A stretch of DNA of 64,000 nt from Escherichia coli (lineage in GTDB: Bacteria > Pseudomonadota > Gammaproteobacteria > Enterobacterales > Enterobacteriaceae): assembly GCF_036503815.1 (NCBI RefSeq), contig NZ_AP027764.1, forward strand, positions 4,464,001-4,528,000, read 5' to 3'. Numbering within the stretch: the first letter of the stretch is position 1; the number at the start of each line of letters is the position of its first letter. Below, piece by piece: positions 1-10,477 of the stretch. The position numbers and the translations under genes are program-made. The notes beneath the pieces are model-generated. The model was not told where the DNA came from and did no database searches. It was given only the letters and a program-made list of their open reading frames with translations.

Positions 1-842
1 AATACTACAAGGTCGACATGAAAGAGGCGCAAAAGCCGGACACCGCCAGCTACCGCACCTTTAACGAATTCTTTGTCCGTCCGCTGCGTGACGAAGTACG
101 CCCAATCGATACCGATCCTAATGTACTGGTCATGCCTGCCGATGGCGTTATCAGCCAGTTAGGTAAAATCGAAGAAGATAAAATCCTGCAAGCTAAAGGC
201 CACAACTACAGCCTCGAAGCTCTGCTGGCAGGGAACTATCTGATGGCGGATCTTTTCCGTAACGGTACGTTTGTGACCACTTACCTCTCTCCGCGTGACT
301 ACCACCGCGTACACATGCCGTGCAACGGTATTCTGCGTGAGATGATCTATGTGCCGGGCGATCTCTTCTCCGTTAACCATCTCACCGCTCAGAACGTGCC
401 GAATCTGTTTGCCCGTAACGAACGCGTGATCTGCCTGTTCGATACCGAATTTGGCCCGATGGCGCAGATTCTGGTCGGGGCGACGATTGTTGGCAGCATT
501 GAAACTGTCTGGGCGGGCACCATTACGCCGCCGCGCGAAGGCATCATCAAGCGCTGGACATGGCCTGCCGGAGAAAACGACGGTTCTGTGGCGCTGCTGA
601 AAGGCCAGGAAATGGGGCGCTTTAAACTCGGCTCTACCGTTATCAACCTGTTTGCACCGGGTAAAGTGGATCTGGTTAAGCAACTGGAAAGCCTGTCTGT
701 CACGAAAATTGGCCAGCCGCTGGCAGTATCTACCGAAACCTTTGTTACGCCAGACTCTGAACCTGCCCCGCTTCCTGCTGAAGAGATCGAGGCAGAACAC
801 GACGCCAGCCCATTGGTTGACGACAAAAAAGACCAGGTCTAA
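1..842 (+). CDS. psd: Phosphatidylserine decarboxylase proenzyme, 5' end outside window
   Basis: Converts phosphatidylserine to phosphatidylethanolamine at the inner membrane, the last step of synthesis of the main E. coli phospholipid. The reading frame is open from the window edge (first whole codon at base 3), so about 43 N-terminal residues are missing; 279 residues are seen of the usual 322. The autocatalytic LGST motif is present with its serine codon at 633-635 (Ser254 in full-length numbering). In this family cleavage there gives a beta chain and an alpha chain whose new N-terminus is the pyruvoyl cofactor. After the catalytic end lies an acidic, proline-rich tail typical of enterobacterial Psd. 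mscM follows after 21 bp and is probably co-transcribed. The in-frame ATG at 18 is internal, not the start. Confidence 0.97.
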   Translation, partial: YYKVDMKEAQKPDTASYRTFNEFFVRPLRDEVRPIDTDPNVLVMPADGVISQLGKIEEDKILQAKGHNYSLEALLAGNYLMADLFRNGTFVTTYLSPRDYHRVHMPCNGILREMIYVPGDLFSVNHLTAQNVPNLFARNERVICLFDTEFGPMAQILVGATIVGSIETVWAGTITPPREGIIKRWTWPAGENDGSVALLKGQEMGRFKLGSTVINLFAPGKVDLVKQLESLSVTKIGQPLAVSTETFVTPDSEPAPLPAEEIEAEHDASPLVDDKKDQV

Positions 843-863
843 TCCATCAAAGGAAACGCTGAC

Positions 864-3800
864 GTGCGCCTGATTATCGCTTTTCTGATGGCCTGGTGCC
901 TCAGTTGGGGGGCGTACGCCGCGACGGCCCCCGATAGTAAACAAATCACCCAGGAACTGGAGCAGGCAAAAGCGGCGAAACCCGCTCAGCCGGAAGTCGT
1001 AGAGGCACTCCAGTCCGCCTTAAATGCGCTTGAGGAACGAAAAGGTTCCCTTGAGCGCATCAAGCAATATCAAGAAGTCATTGATAATTACCCGAAACTC
1101 TCCGCTACTCTGCGCGCGCAATTAAACAACATGCGTGACGAGCCGCGCAGCGTATCGCCGGGAATGTCTACCGACGCGCTGAATCAGGAAATTCTCCAGG
1201 TCAGCAGTCAGTTACTGGATAAGAGCCGTCAGGCCCAGCAAGAGCAAGAGCGCGCCCGCGAGATTGCCGATTCGCTGAATCAACTGCCGCAACAGCAAAC
1301 TGACGCCCGCCGCCAGTTGAATGAAATCGAGCGCCGCCTTGGAACGCTTACCGGCAATACCCCGCTTAATCAGGCGCAAAATTTTGCTTTGCAATCTGAC
1401 TCTGCACGACTGAAGGCGCTCGTTGATGAACTGGAATTGGCGCAGCTGTCTGCCAATAACAGGCAAGAATTAGCGCGCTTGCGCTCAGAGCTGGCGGAAA
1501 AAGAGAGCCAGCAACTGGATGCGTATTTGCAGGCCTTGCGTAATCAGTTGAACAGCCAACGCCAGCTTGAGGCGGAGCGGGCGCTGGAAAGCACCGAACT
1601 TCTGGCAGAAAACAGCGCCGACTTGCCGAAAGATATCGTCGCGCAATTCAAAATTAACCGCGAGCTGTCGGCGGCGTTGAATCAACAGGCGCAGCGGATG
1701 GATCTCGTTGCCTCGCAACAGCGTCAGGCTGCCAGCCAGACACTACAGGTCCGGCAGGCGTTGAATACGCTGCGTGAACAATCACAATGGCTGGGATCGT
1801 CCAACCTGCTCGGCGAAGCGTTGCGGGCGCAGGTGGCACGGCTACCGGAAATGCCGAAACCACAACAGCTTGATACCGAAATGGCACAGTTGCGTGTGCA
1901 ACGCTTACGTTATGAGGATCTGCTTAATAAACAGCCGTTGCTAAGGCAAATCCATCAGGCAGACGGTCAGCCGCTGACCGCCGAGCAAAACCGTATTCTG
2001 GAAGCACAGCTACGCACTCAGCGTGAGTTGCTGAACTCATTGTTGCAGGGTGGCGACACGTTACTGCTGGAGCTGACCAAGCTGAAAGTCTCCAACGGGC
2101 AACTGGAAGATGCGCTGAAAGAAGTGAATGAAGCGACGCACCGATACCTGTTCTGGACTTCTGACGTGCGCCCGATGACCATCGCCTGGCCGCTGGAGAT
2201 CGCTCAGGATCTGCGTCGTCTCATTTCGCTGGACACCTTCAGTCAGTTGGGCAAAGCCAGCGTAATGATGCTGACCAGCAAAGAGACGATTTTGCCGCTG
2301 TTTGGCGCGTTGATTCTGGTCGGTTGCAGTATTTACTCACGCCGCTATTTCACCCGTTTTCTTGAACGTTCGGCGGCGAAAGTCGGCAAAGTGACTCAGG
2401 ATCACTTCTGGCTGACGTTGCGCACCCTTTTCTGGTCGATTCTCGTCGCATCACCGCTACCGGTGCTGTGGATGACGCTGGGTTACGGCTTGCGCGAGGC
2501 GTGGCCTTATCCGCTGGCGGTCGCAATTGGTGATGGCGTAACGGCCACCGTACCGCTGCTGTGGGTAGTGATGATTTGCGCCACCTTTGCCCGTCCGAAC
2601 GGCTTGTTTATCGCTCATTTCGGCTGGCCACGCGAACGGGTTTCCCGTGGGATGCGTTACTACCTGATGAGCATCGGGCTTATTGTGCCGCTGATTATGG
2701 CGCTGATGATGTTCGATAACCTCGACGACCGTGAATTCTCCGGTTCGCTGGGACGGCTTTGTTTTATCCTCATTTGCGGTGCACTGGCGGTAGTCACCCT
2801 CAGCCTGAAAAAGGCCGGGATTCCGTTGTATCTCAACAAAGAAGGCAGCGGCGACAACATTACCAACCATATGCTGTGGAACATGATGATTGGCGCACCG
2901 TTGGTAGCCATCCTGGCGTCGGCGGTGGGTTATCTGGCAACGGCGCAGGCACTGTTAGCGAGGCTTGAAACCTCGGTTGCCATCTGGTTCCTGCTACTGG
3001 TGGTTTATCACGTTATCCGCCGCTGGATGCTGATCCAGCGGCGCAGGCTGGCGTTTGACCGGGCGAAGCATCGCCGGGCAGAGATGTTAGCGCAGCGTGC
3101 GCGTGGCGAAGAGGAAGCGCATCATCACAGTAGCCCGGAAGGGGCAATTGAAGTCGATGAAAGCGAAGTCGATCTCGATGCCATCAGTGCGCAATCCTTG
3201 CGGCTGGTGCGCTCAATTTTGATGTTGATCGCCTTGCTTTCGGTCATTGTGCTGTGGTCAGAAATCCATTCCGCTTTCGGCTTCCTCGAAAATATTTCGC
3301 TGTGGGATGTCACTTCCACGGTACAGGGCGTAGAAAGTTTGGAGCCGATTACCCTCGGTGCGGTGCTAATTGCCATTCTGGTGTTTATCATCACCACACA
3401 GCTGGTGCGCAACCTGCCCGCGCTGCTGGAACTGGCGATTTTGCAGCACCTCGATTTAACGCCGGGCACTGGTTACGCCATCACCACCATCACCAAATAT
3501 CTGCTGATGCTGATTGGCGGGCTGGTCGGCTTCTCAATGATTGGTATTGAGTGGTCGAAATTGCAGTGGCTGGTCGCCGCGCTCGGTGTTGGTCTGGGCT
3601 TTGGTTTGCAGGAAATTTTCGCCAACTTTATCTCTGGCCTGATCATCCTGTTCGAAAAACCGATTCGCATTGGCGATACGGTGACGATCCGCGATCTCAC
3701 CGGTAGTGTGACGAAAATTAACACCCGCGCCACCACCATCAGCGACTGGGACCGCAAAGAAATTATCGTGCCGAACAAGGCGTTTATTACCGAGCAGTTT

Positions 3801-4187
3801 ATCAACTGGTCGCTCTCTGACTCGGTCACGCGCGTGGTGTTGACGATTCCGGCCCCTGCCGATGCCAACAGTGAAGAAGTGACGGAAATCCTGCTCACCG
3901 CAGCGCGTCGCTGCTCGCTGGTGATCGATAACCCAGCACCGGAAGTCTTCCTGGTGGATCTACAACAGGGGATTCAGATTTTCGAGCTGCGTATTTACGC
4001 CGCTGAGATGGGTCACCGCATGCCACTACGCCATGAGATTCACCAGCTGATTCTGGCAGGATTCCATGCCCACGGTATCGATATGCCATTCCCGCCCTTC
4101 CAGATGCGTCTGGAAAGCCTCAACGGTAAACAAACGGGGAGAACATTAACTTCTGCGGGCAAAGGTCGTCAGGCGGGAAGTTTGTAA
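864..4187 (+). CDS. mscM: Miniconductance mechanosensitive channel MscM (YjeP)
   Basis: Large MscS-superfamily channel of the inner membrane that opens under membrane tension and protects against hypo-osmotic shock. The start is GTG, giving 1107 residues, the K-12 length. A signal peptide (about 1-20, ending AYA) is followed by a long periplasmic region rich in Gln, Glu and Leu with coiled-coil character (about 25-470). A series of membrane segments follows (about 480-900), then the MscS pore helix, rich in Gly and Ala (AALGVGLGFG near 910), and the cytoplasmic beta and alpha/beta domains. It lies 21 bp after psd in the same direction, which suggests one transcript and a shared envelope role. 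Identification by whole-protein resemblance is very secure; the GTG start follows K-12 annotation. Confidence 0.96.
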   Translation: MRLIIAFLMAWCLSWGAYAATAPDSKQITQELEQAKAAKPAQPEVVEALQSALNALEERKGSLERIKQYQEVIDNYPKLSATLRAQLNNMRDEPRSVSPGMSTDALNQEILQVSSQLLDKSRQAQQEQERAREIADSLNQLPQQQTDARRQLNEIERRLGTLTGNTPLNQAQNFALQSDSARLKALVDELELAQLSANNRQELARLRSELAEKESQQLDAYLQALRNQLNSQRQLEAERALESTELLAENSADLPKDIVAQFKINRELSAALNQQAQRMDLVASQQRQAASQTLQVRQALNTLREQSQWLGSSNLLGEALRAQVARLPEMPKPQQLDTEMAQLRVQRLRYEDLLNKQPLLRQIHQADGQPLTAEQNRILEAQLRTQRELLNSLLQGGDTLLLELTKLKVSNGQLEDALKEVNEATHRYLFWTSDVRPMTIAWPLEIAQDLRRLISLDTFSQLGKASVMMLTSKETILPLFGALILVGCSIYSRRYFTRFLERSAAKVGKVTQDHFWLTLRTLFWSILVASPLPVLWMTLGYGLREAWPYPLAVAIGDGVTATVPLLWVVMICATFARPNGLFIAHFGWPRERVSRGMRYYLMSIGLIVPLIMALMMFDNLDDREFSGSLGRLCFILICGALAVVTLSLKKAGIPLYLNKEGSGDNITNHMLWNMMIGAPLVAILASAVGYLATAQALLARLETSVAIWFLLLVVYHVIRRWMLIQRRRLAFDRAKHRRAEMLAQRARGEEEAHHHSSPEGAIEVDESEVDLDAISAQSLRLVRSILMLIALLSVIVLWSEIHSAFGFLENISLWDVTSTVQGVESLEPITLGAVLIAILVFIITTQLVRNLPALLELAILQHLDLTPGTGYAITTITKYLLMLIGGLVGFSMIGIEWSKLQWLVAALGVGLGFGLQEIFANFISGLIILFEKPIRIGDTVTIRDLTGSVTKINTRATTISDWDRKEIIVPNKAFITEQFINWSLSDSVTRVVLTIPAPADANSEEVTEILLTAARRCSLVIDNPAPEVFLVDLQQGIQIFELRIYAAEMGHRMPLRHEIHQLILAGFHAHGIDMPFPPFQMRLESLNGKQTGRTLTSAGKGRQAGSL

Positions 4188-4217
4188 GGTCTTTGTGGCC
4201 GGATGAACCCATCCGGC

Positions 4218-4532
4218 TCACAAGCAAAACTGATAGCGCAGAAAAAACTGCCACAACCAGTAGCCGAAAATAGCCAGCGCGGTGGCGTACATAAACCAGC
4301 CGCGTTTTTTTCGCCACAAAGCGAACCAGAGAAAAGGGAAAAAGAGCGGTAACGTCATTATCACACCGACATCACGGGTATCGTCATCTTCGAGATACAT
4401 CAGCACATCGCAGACGTTATTAATCCCGCGTCCATCAATCATCCACTCTTTGTCCAGCGCGGACATTATCAGAATCCAGAGAACAGATACGAAGAACCAT
4501 ATGCAGCATAAAATAAACTGACGAGCACTCAT
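4218..4532 (-). CDS. yjeO: Putative inner membrane protein YjeO
   Basis: Small hydrophobic protein of 104 residues with no known function. Three or so membrane segments are visible: about 5-26, 56-73 and 80-98, with positive residues (WRKKRG) between the last two. Its ATG overlaps the stop of yjeN by 4 bp (ATGA), so the two are very likely translationally coupled. It converges with mscM, from which it is separated by only 30 bp. The length equals that of K-12 YjeO. Conserved in E. coli but without motifs that point to an activity. Confidence 0.85.
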   Translation of the reverse strand: MSARQFILCCIWFFVSVLWILIMSALDKEWMIDGRGINNVCDVLMYLEDDDTRDVGVIMTLPLFFPFLWFALWRKKRGWFMYATALAIFGYWLWQFFLRYQFCL

Positions 4533-4846
4533 GATGCTTCAATCGGTAGTTTAATTTCGCTATAACGCATGCGGAACAAATCACCATACCCGATTAATTC
4601 CCCACGAAAAACCAGGCACCTGATCAGGTAAGTGCAATAGATATCAGGCAGGTTTCCCCACCGCGAACCATCGCGATCTTTGAGGGTATTAATGGTATTA
4701 CCGACCACCATTGCCACTTTACGGGTGTGACAGTCATCGACAAAAGAGAGAATAGTCTGCTCTATTTCCGCTACATCCCAGGCAGAAAATTGCAGCGCCC
4801 TGATTTCATCTTCGGTTATCACTGGATCCCGACTACCGTTGTCCAT
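4529..4846 (-). CDS. yjeN: Uncharacterised protein YjeN
   Basis: Soluble-looking protein of 105 residues with an acidic N-terminus (MDNGSRDP...). No signal peptide, membrane segment or catalytic motif is recognised. The start at 4846 was chosen because AAGGA lies about 8 bases upstream and it fits my memory of K-12 YjeN; an in-frame ATG 21 bases further upstream (4867) is an alternative. The 4-bp ATGA overlap with yjeO suggests a two-gene unit. Function unknown; pairing with a small membrane protein could mean a joint role, but nothing in the sequence shows it. Confidence 0.8.
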   Translation of the reverse strand: MDNGSRDPVITEDEIRALQFSAWDVAEIEQTILSFVDDCHTRKVAMVVGNTINTLKDRDGSRWGNLPDIYCTYLIRCLVFRGELIGYGDLFRMRYSEIKLPIEAS

Positions 4847-4908
4847 AACGTCTTCCTTACCAGACAACTCATCGCCGGAGAGACGATGAGTTGCAGGATT
4901 CCATAGGA

Positions 4909-6411
4909 TCAGTCGAGAGCTAACTCAGGTTTGTTCGCCTTGCGACTGCAATAGTTCTGGTAAATCGCCATCGCTAACAGCGAGAAGAAGACAGGGCCGC
5001 CAATCATCCACAATGTGCTGTCCCAGTCTCCGGCTTCAACCACAGGTTGAATGATGGTGAACACGTTCGCAAATGTCACCACCAGTACGACAACCACTGT
5101 CGCAATCATTGCCGACATATGTGTTTTGAAAATCACAAACGGTCTGTCGAGATCCTGACGTGCTTTAAAGAACGGGAAAGCCAGCGCGAGGAACAGGTAA
5201 GGAAGCGTCATAGACACGTTCGCCATCAGCGTCAGTTTGTTAAAGAACGCCGATGCGGTACCGCCACCAAACGAAACCAGCAGGATGAAGACAGTAACCA
5301 GCCCGCACTGCATCCACATTGCGATAGAAGGCATACCCATCGTATTCAGGCGAGTCATCGGTTCCGGCCACAATGCTTTCGGCGTCCCCTGGATGATGGC
5401 TTTCAGCGGTGAATAGCAAAGCGTAAAGAACGCACCGGTATAGGCGAGGAACATCGACAGTCCGGTAATACGCGCAAACCACACACCCAGCGACAATGAC
5501 GCTTCAGGTGACAAATGCAGTGCGTTACCCAGCGTCATTCCGAGGCTCTTCATCAGCACATAGGTAATATTGCCGAGGTTAACGGAACCATTACTTAATA
5601 CCTGCTGCCAGTTTGTGCTGACGCCCCATAAAAATATTGCCAGCGAATAACCGATTGAAATAACAATAGCGGCAAAAACAATACCTTTGGCAAAGTTCTT
5701 TTCTGGATTTTCCGTTTTATCGACCAGACCACCCACCGCTTCAATTCCGCCATAGGCAAAAATAGCAAATACCACAAACGATAGCATTGCCAGACCGGAC
5801 TGATAACCTGGGTTCGGTGATGCAAGGAAATTAATATCCTGCGCGAAATGCCCACCATTTAATAACAAAATAGTAATGCTTACTAACAGTAATACTAAAT
5901 TCAGGCACATTACTGCAATACCGCCCACCGCAGTAATGCGGGCAATTTTATTAATCCCTTTTGAAGCAACGACGGTGACCAGAATCATCCATGCCACTGC
6001 CAGCAGACCAACCACCTGCGTAGGTTCCAGTCCGGCAATACGCCAGTGCTGGGTCATGTCGCTACCGTAGAGAAATGTTGAGAACGGTACCCAAACTTTC
6101 GCGGAGGTGCTCACCATCCAGATGATATAAGAGGAAAACCACATAAACGTACCAATGAAGGCAAAACGTGGTCCGACACTATTATTCATCCAGGAATAGA
6201 TACCGCCTTCTTCTTTGCGATACGCAGCGCCCATTTCAGCCATCATTAAGGCGAATGGAATAAAGAATAACAATGCAGAAAATATATAAAAGGGAATCGC
6301 ACTATAACCCATTAAGTAATAAGCCGATGGGCTATTGGCAAATCCAAATACGGAAGTAAAGATCATCAATATGAGTCCTATCAGACTCATCTTTTTTATC
6401 GTGTGAGGCAT
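4909..6411 (-). CDS. yjeM: APC-family amino-acid transporter YjeM
   Basis: Inner membrane protein of 500 residues with about 12-13 hydrophobic segments, belonging to the amino acid-polyamine-organocation (APC) superfamily. The glycine-rich first helix (SVFGFANSPSAYY) and the later GGIEAVGG segment match the substrate-binding helices of that fold. Substrate not established. The start at 6411 (MPHTIKK) has AAGGA about 8 bases upstream; a longer reading from 6453 would add 14 residues without a better ribosome-binding site. It is probably transcribed alone, between yjeN (same strand, 62 bp downstream) and epmA (same strand, 218 bp upstream). Confidence 0.92.
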   Translation of the reverse strand: MPHTIKKMSLIGLILMIFTSVFGFANSPSAYYLMGYSAIPFYIFSALLFFIPFALMMAEMGAAYRKEEGGIYSWMNNSVGPRFAFIGTFMWFSSYIIWMVSTSAKVWVPFSTFLYGSDMTQHWRIAGLEPTQVVGLLAVAWMILVTVVASKGINKIARITAVGGIAVMCLNLVLLLVSITILLLNGGHFAQDINFLASPNPGYQSGLAMLSFVVFAIFAYGGIEAVGGLVDKTENPEKNFAKGIVFAAIVISIGYSLAIFLWGVSTNWQQVLSNGSVNLGNITYVLMKSLGMTLGNALHLSPEASLSLGVWFARITGLSMFLAYTGAFFTLCYSPLKAIIQGTPKALWPEPMTRLNTMGMPSIAMWMQCGLVTVFILLVSFGGGTASAFFNKLTLMANVSMTLPYLFLALAFPFFKARQDLDRPFVIFKTHMSAMIATVVVVLVVTFANVFTIIQPVVEAGDWDSTLWMIGGPVFFSLLAMAIYQNYCSRKANKPELALD

Positions 6412-6629
6412 GAAACCATCCTTCATTTCAGCGCGTGTATAAAACGCGCCCACTGAACTGCACCGCCCAACATTGAGCGGGCAGCGTAAAAACCAATACA
6501 GAATTGATACCTGGATGATATCAAATATCCAGTCTTAAATTGTGGCCTTTAGCGGAAAAATGAAAACATATGCTACAGAATGGCGCTCATCACGCCATTC
6601 TTCGCGGTTAATTCAGTAATTTTTCAGAA

Positions 6630-7607
6630 TTATGCCCGGTCAACGCTAAAGGCGATGACTTCAGCCAGTGTCTCCGCGCCCAGCGCCAACATCACCAGAC
6701 GATCAACGCCTAATGCCACGCCGGAACAGTCAGGCATACCGACTTTCAAGGCTTCAATAAGATTCTGGTCAATGGGGTGCTGCGGCAAACCGCGCGCCGC
6801 GCGCTTACGGTTATCTTGTTCAAAACGTTGTTGCTGCTCACGGGCATCCGTCAATTCATGGAAACCATTCGCCAGCTCAATACCTTTATAATAAACCTCA
6901 AAGCGTTCAGCGACCCGATGATCTTCGGTACTGATTTGCGCCAGTGATGCCTGGCTGGCCGGAAAGTGGTACACAAAGGTCGGTTTTTCTTTGCCAATAT
7001 TTGGCTCTACGCCAAAGGTAAACAGCAGTTGTAGCAGCGTGTCGCGGTCTTCTTCGGTATCGGCAACGTTGCTCAAATCCAGTTTCGCTGCCACTTCCCG
7101 CAGTTGCGTTTTGTCGGCAGAGAGTGGGTCAATTTCCAGATAACGCAAGAAAGCTTGTTGATAAGAAAGACTTTCTGCTGCCGGGCAGTCCAGCACCTGT
7201 TGCAAGAGATCGTCCACCTCGTTCATCAACCGGTACATATCATAGTGCGGTCGATACCACTCAAGCATAGTGAATTCAGGGTTGTGATAACGCCCCATCT
7301 CTTCATTACGGAAGCTGCGACACAGCTGGAAAACCGGCCCACAACCGGCAACCAGCAGGCGTTTCATATGGTATTCCGGGCTGGTCATTAACCAGAGATT
7401 CATCCCCTGCGAATGCCCGGGGCCAACGAAACGCGTCTCAAACGGGACCAAATGAATATCGGTTACCGTCGCCTGGCTCATACAAGGCGTCTCCACCTCC
7501 AGCACTCCACGATCGGCAAAGAAACGACGGATCTCCGCCATAATCGCCGCGCGTTTTAATAAGTTAGGAATGGATGCGCTCGGCTGCCAGGATGCCGTTT
7601 CGCTCAT
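6630..7607 (-). CDS. epmA: EF-P lysine(34) ligase EpmA (PoxA/GenX/YjeA)
   Basis: Paralogue of the catalytic core of class II lysyl-tRNA synthetase. It attaches (R)-beta-lysine, made by EpmB, to Lys34 of elongation factor P instead of charging tRNA. It has 325 residues and lacks the N-terminal anticodon-binding OB domain seen in LysU (505 residues, also in this window). Class II motifs are visible: the arginine-containing FRNEE of motif 2, and GVALGVDRLVML of motif 3 near the C-terminus. The start at 7607 (MSETAS) has GGAG about 7 bases upstream; an upstream ATG at 7652 lacks a site. Divergent from frdA. efp lies 6 kb away and epmB just beyond it, so ligand-making enzyme, ligase and target are close together. 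Confidence 0.97.
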   Translation of the reverse strand: MSETASWQPSASIPNLLKRAAIMAEIRRFFADRGVLEVETPCMSQATVTDIHLVPFETRFVGPGHSQGMNLWLMTSPEYHMKRLLVAGCGPVFQLCRSFRNEEMGRYHNPEFTMLEWYRPHYDMYRLMNEVDDLLQQVLDCPAAESLSYQQAFLRYLEIDPLSADKTQLREVAAKLDLSNVADTEEDRDTLLQLLFTFGVEPNIGKEKPTFVYHFPASQASLAQISTEDHRVAERFEVYYKGIELANGFHELTDAREQQQRFEQDNRKRAARGLPQHPIDQNLIEALKVGMPDCSGVALGVDRLVMLALGAETLAEVIAFSVDRA

Positions 7608-7931
7608 AGTTAAATCTCCATTTTTTGACAAGGGCACGAAGTCTACTCGCAACGCGGCGGCGAGACAAATTTTACGCAGGTATCAATCAACGGTGGGCGG
7701 TGACTAAAAAAAGCACGATCTGATGGTTTAGTAATTAAATTAATCATCTTCAGTGATAATTTAGCCCTCTTGCGCACTAAAAAAATCGATCTCGTCAAAT
7801 TTCAGACTTATCCATCAGACTATACTGTTGTACCTATAAAGGAGCAGTGGAATAGCGTTCGCAGACCGTAACTTTCAGGCACTTACCCTGAAGTACGGGG
7901 CTGTGGGATAAAAACAATCTGGAGGAATGTC
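7608..7931 (+). promoter_or_regulatory. frd promoter region between epmA and frdA
   Basis: Stretch of 324 bp without a gene, holding the divergent epmA and frdABCD control signals. A TATACT hexamer at 7821-7826 fits the frd -10 element. An FNR-like motif (TCGAT..GTCAA) at about 7786-7798 sits where the K-12 frd FNR site lies, centred near -47. The AT-rich tract 7700-7780 is where NarL repression is known in K-12, but I do not mark individual heptamers. The leader has GGAGGA just before the GTG of frdA. Site identities are by analogy to K-12. Confidence 0.6.
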
Positions 7932-9740
7932 GTGCAAACCTTTCAAGCCGATCTTGCCATTGTAGGCGCCGGTGGCGCGGGATTACGTGCTGCAATTGCT
8001 GCCGCGCAGGCAAATCCAAATGCAAAAATCGCACTAATCTCAAAAGTATACCCTATGCGTAGCCATACCGTTGCTGCAGAAGGGGGCTCCGCCGCTGTCG
8101 CGCAGGATCATGACAGCTTCGAATATCACTTTCACGATACAGTAGCGGGTGGCGACTGGTTGTGTGAGCAGGATGTCGTGGATTATTTCGTCCACCACTG
8201 CCCAACCGAAATGACCCAACTGGAACTGTGGGGATGCCCATGGAGCCGTCGCCCGGATGGTAGCGTCAACGTACGTCGCTTCGGCGGCATGAAAATCGAG
8301 CGTACCTGGTTCGCCGCCGATAAAACCGGCTTCCATATGCTGCACACGCTGTTCCAGACCTCTCTGCAATTCCCGCAGATCCAGCGTTTTGACGAGCACT
8401 TCGTACTGGATATTCTGGTTGATGATGGTCATGTTCGCGGCCTGGTAGCAATGAACATGATGGAAGGCACGCTGGTGCAGATCCGTGCTAACGCGGTCGT
8501 TATGGCTACCGGCGGTGCAGGTCGCGTTTATCGTTACAACACCAACGGCGGCATCGTTACCGGTGACGGTATGGGTATGGCGCTAAGCCACGGCGTTCCG
8601 CTGCGTGACATGGAATTCGTTCAGTATCACCCAACCGGTCTGCCAGGTTCCGGTATCTTGATGACCGAAGGCTGCCGCGGTGAAGGCGGTATTCTGGTCA
8701 ACAAAAATGGCTACCGTTATCTGCAAGATTACGGCATGGGTCCGGAAACTCCACTGGGCGAGCCGAAAAACAAATATATGGAACTGGGTCCACGCGACAA
8801 AGTTTCTCAGGCCTTCTGGCATGAATGGCGTAAAGGCAACACCATCTCCACACCGCGTGGCGATGTGGTTTACCTCGACCTGCGTCACCTCGGCGAGAAA
8901 AAACTGCACGAACGTCTGCCGTTCATCTGCGAACTGGCGAAAGCGTACGTTGGCGTCGATCCGGTTAAAGAACCGATTCCGGTACGTCCGACCGCGCACT
9001 ACACCATGGGCGGTATCGAAACCGATCAGAACTGTGAAACCCGCATTAAAGGTCTGTTCGCCGTGGGTGAATGTTCCTCTGTTGGTCTGCACGGTGCAAA
9101 CCGTCTGGGCTCCAACTCCCTGGCGGAACTGGTGGTCTTCGGCCGTCTGGCCGGTGAACAAGCGACAGAGCGTGCAGCAACTGCCGGTAATGGCAACGAA
9201 GCGGCAATTGAAGCGCAGGCAGCTGGCGTTGAACAACGTCTGAAAGATCTGGTTAACCAGGATGGCGGCGAAAACTGGGCGAAGATCCGCGACGAAATGG
9301 GCCTGGCAATGGAAGAAGGTTGCGGTATCTACCGTACGCCGGAACTGATGCAGAAAACCATCGACAAGCTGGCTGAGCTGCAGGAACGCTTCAAGCGCGT
9401 GCGCATCACCGACACCTCCAGCGTGTTCAACACCGACCTGCTCTACACCATTGAACTGGGTCACGGTCTGAACGTTGCTGAATGTATGGCGCACTCCGCA
9501 ATGGCACGTAAAGAGTCCCGCGGCGCGCACCAGCGTCTGGACGAAGGTTGCACCGAGCGTGACGACGTCAACTTCCTCAAACACACCCTCGCCTTCCGCG
9601 ATGCTGATGGCACTACTCGCCTGGAGTACAGCGACGTGAAGATTACTACGCTGCCGCCAGCTAAACGCGTTTACGGTGGCGAAGCGGATGCAGCCGATAA
9701 GGCGGAAGCAGCCAATAAGAAGGAGAAGGCGAATGGCTGA
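7932..9740 (+). CDS. frdA: Fumarate reductase flavoprotein subunit
   Basis: Catalytic subunit of quinol:fumarate reductase, the terminal enzyme of anaerobic fumarate respiration; it reduces fumarate to succinate on the cytoplasmic face of the membrane. 602 residues, GTG start preceded by GGAGGA, as in K-12. The Rossmann motif GAGGAG is at 12-17. The [10 protein letters not shown] motif at 43-52 carries the histidine (45 counting Met) that binds FAD covalently. The C-terminal domain carries the family's conserved Arg and His residues (for example HGANRLGSN near 390). First gene of frdABCD; the stop overlaps the frdB start by 8 bp. In K-12 it is induced by FNR and fumarate (DcuSR, also in this window) and repressed by nitrate through NarL. 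Confidence 0.99.
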
Positions 9741-10467
9741 GATGAAAAACCTGAAAATTGAGGTGGTGCGCTATAACCCGGAAGTCGATACCGCACCGCA
9801 TAGCGCATTCTATGAAGTGCCTTATGACGCAACTACCTCATTACTGGATGCGCTGGGCTACATCAAAGACAACCTGGCACCGGACCTGAGCTACCGCTGG
9901 TCCTGCCGTATGGCGATTTGTGGTTCCTGCGGCATGATGGTTAACAACGTGCCAAAACTGGCATGTAAAACCTTCTTGCGTGATTACACCGACGGTATGA
10001 AGGTTGAAGCGTTAGCTAACTTCCCGATTGAACGCGATCTGGTGGTCGATATGACCCACTTCATCGAAAGTCTGGAAGCGATCAAACCGTACATCATCGG
10101 CAACTCCCGCACCGCGGATCAGGGTACTAACATCCAGACCCCGGCGCAGATGGCGAAGTATCACCAGTTCTCCGGTTGCATCAACTGTGGTCTGTGCTAT
10201 GCCGCGTGCCCGCAGTTTGGCCTGAACCCCGAGTTCATCGGTCCGGCTGCCATTACGCTGGCGCATCGTTATAACGAAGATAGCCGCGACCACGGTAAGA
10301 AGGAGCGTATGGCGCAGTTGAACAGCCAGAACGGCGTATGGAGCTGTACTTTCGTGGGCTACTGCTCCGAAGTCTGTCCGAAACACGTCGATCCGGCTGC
10401 GGCCATTCAGCAGGGCAAAGTAGAAAGTTCGAAAGACTTTCTTATCGCGACCCTGAAACCACGCTAA
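9733..10467 (+). CDS. frdB: Fumarate reductase iron-sulfur subunit
   Basis: Electron-transfer subunit of 244 residues carrying electrons from menaquinol at FrdCD to FAD in FrdA. The N-terminal plant-type ferredoxin domain has the 2Fe-2S cysteines at 58, 63, 66 and 78 ([10 protein letters not shown] and LAC). The C-terminal domain has two CxxCxxCxxxCP-type clusters: [12 protein letters not shown] near 149-160, then a second set ending SEVCPK, giving the 4Fe-4S and 3Fe-4S centres. The start at 9733 overlaps the end of frdA by 8 bp and is preceded by AAGGAGAAGG, so translation is coupled. frdC follows after 10 bp. Confidence 0.99.
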
Positions 10468-10477
10468 GGAGTGCAAC

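Noticed and set aside
8583..9584. 333-codon minus-strand frame opposite frdA
   Set aside because: Antisense artefact of frdA codon bias, without start signals.
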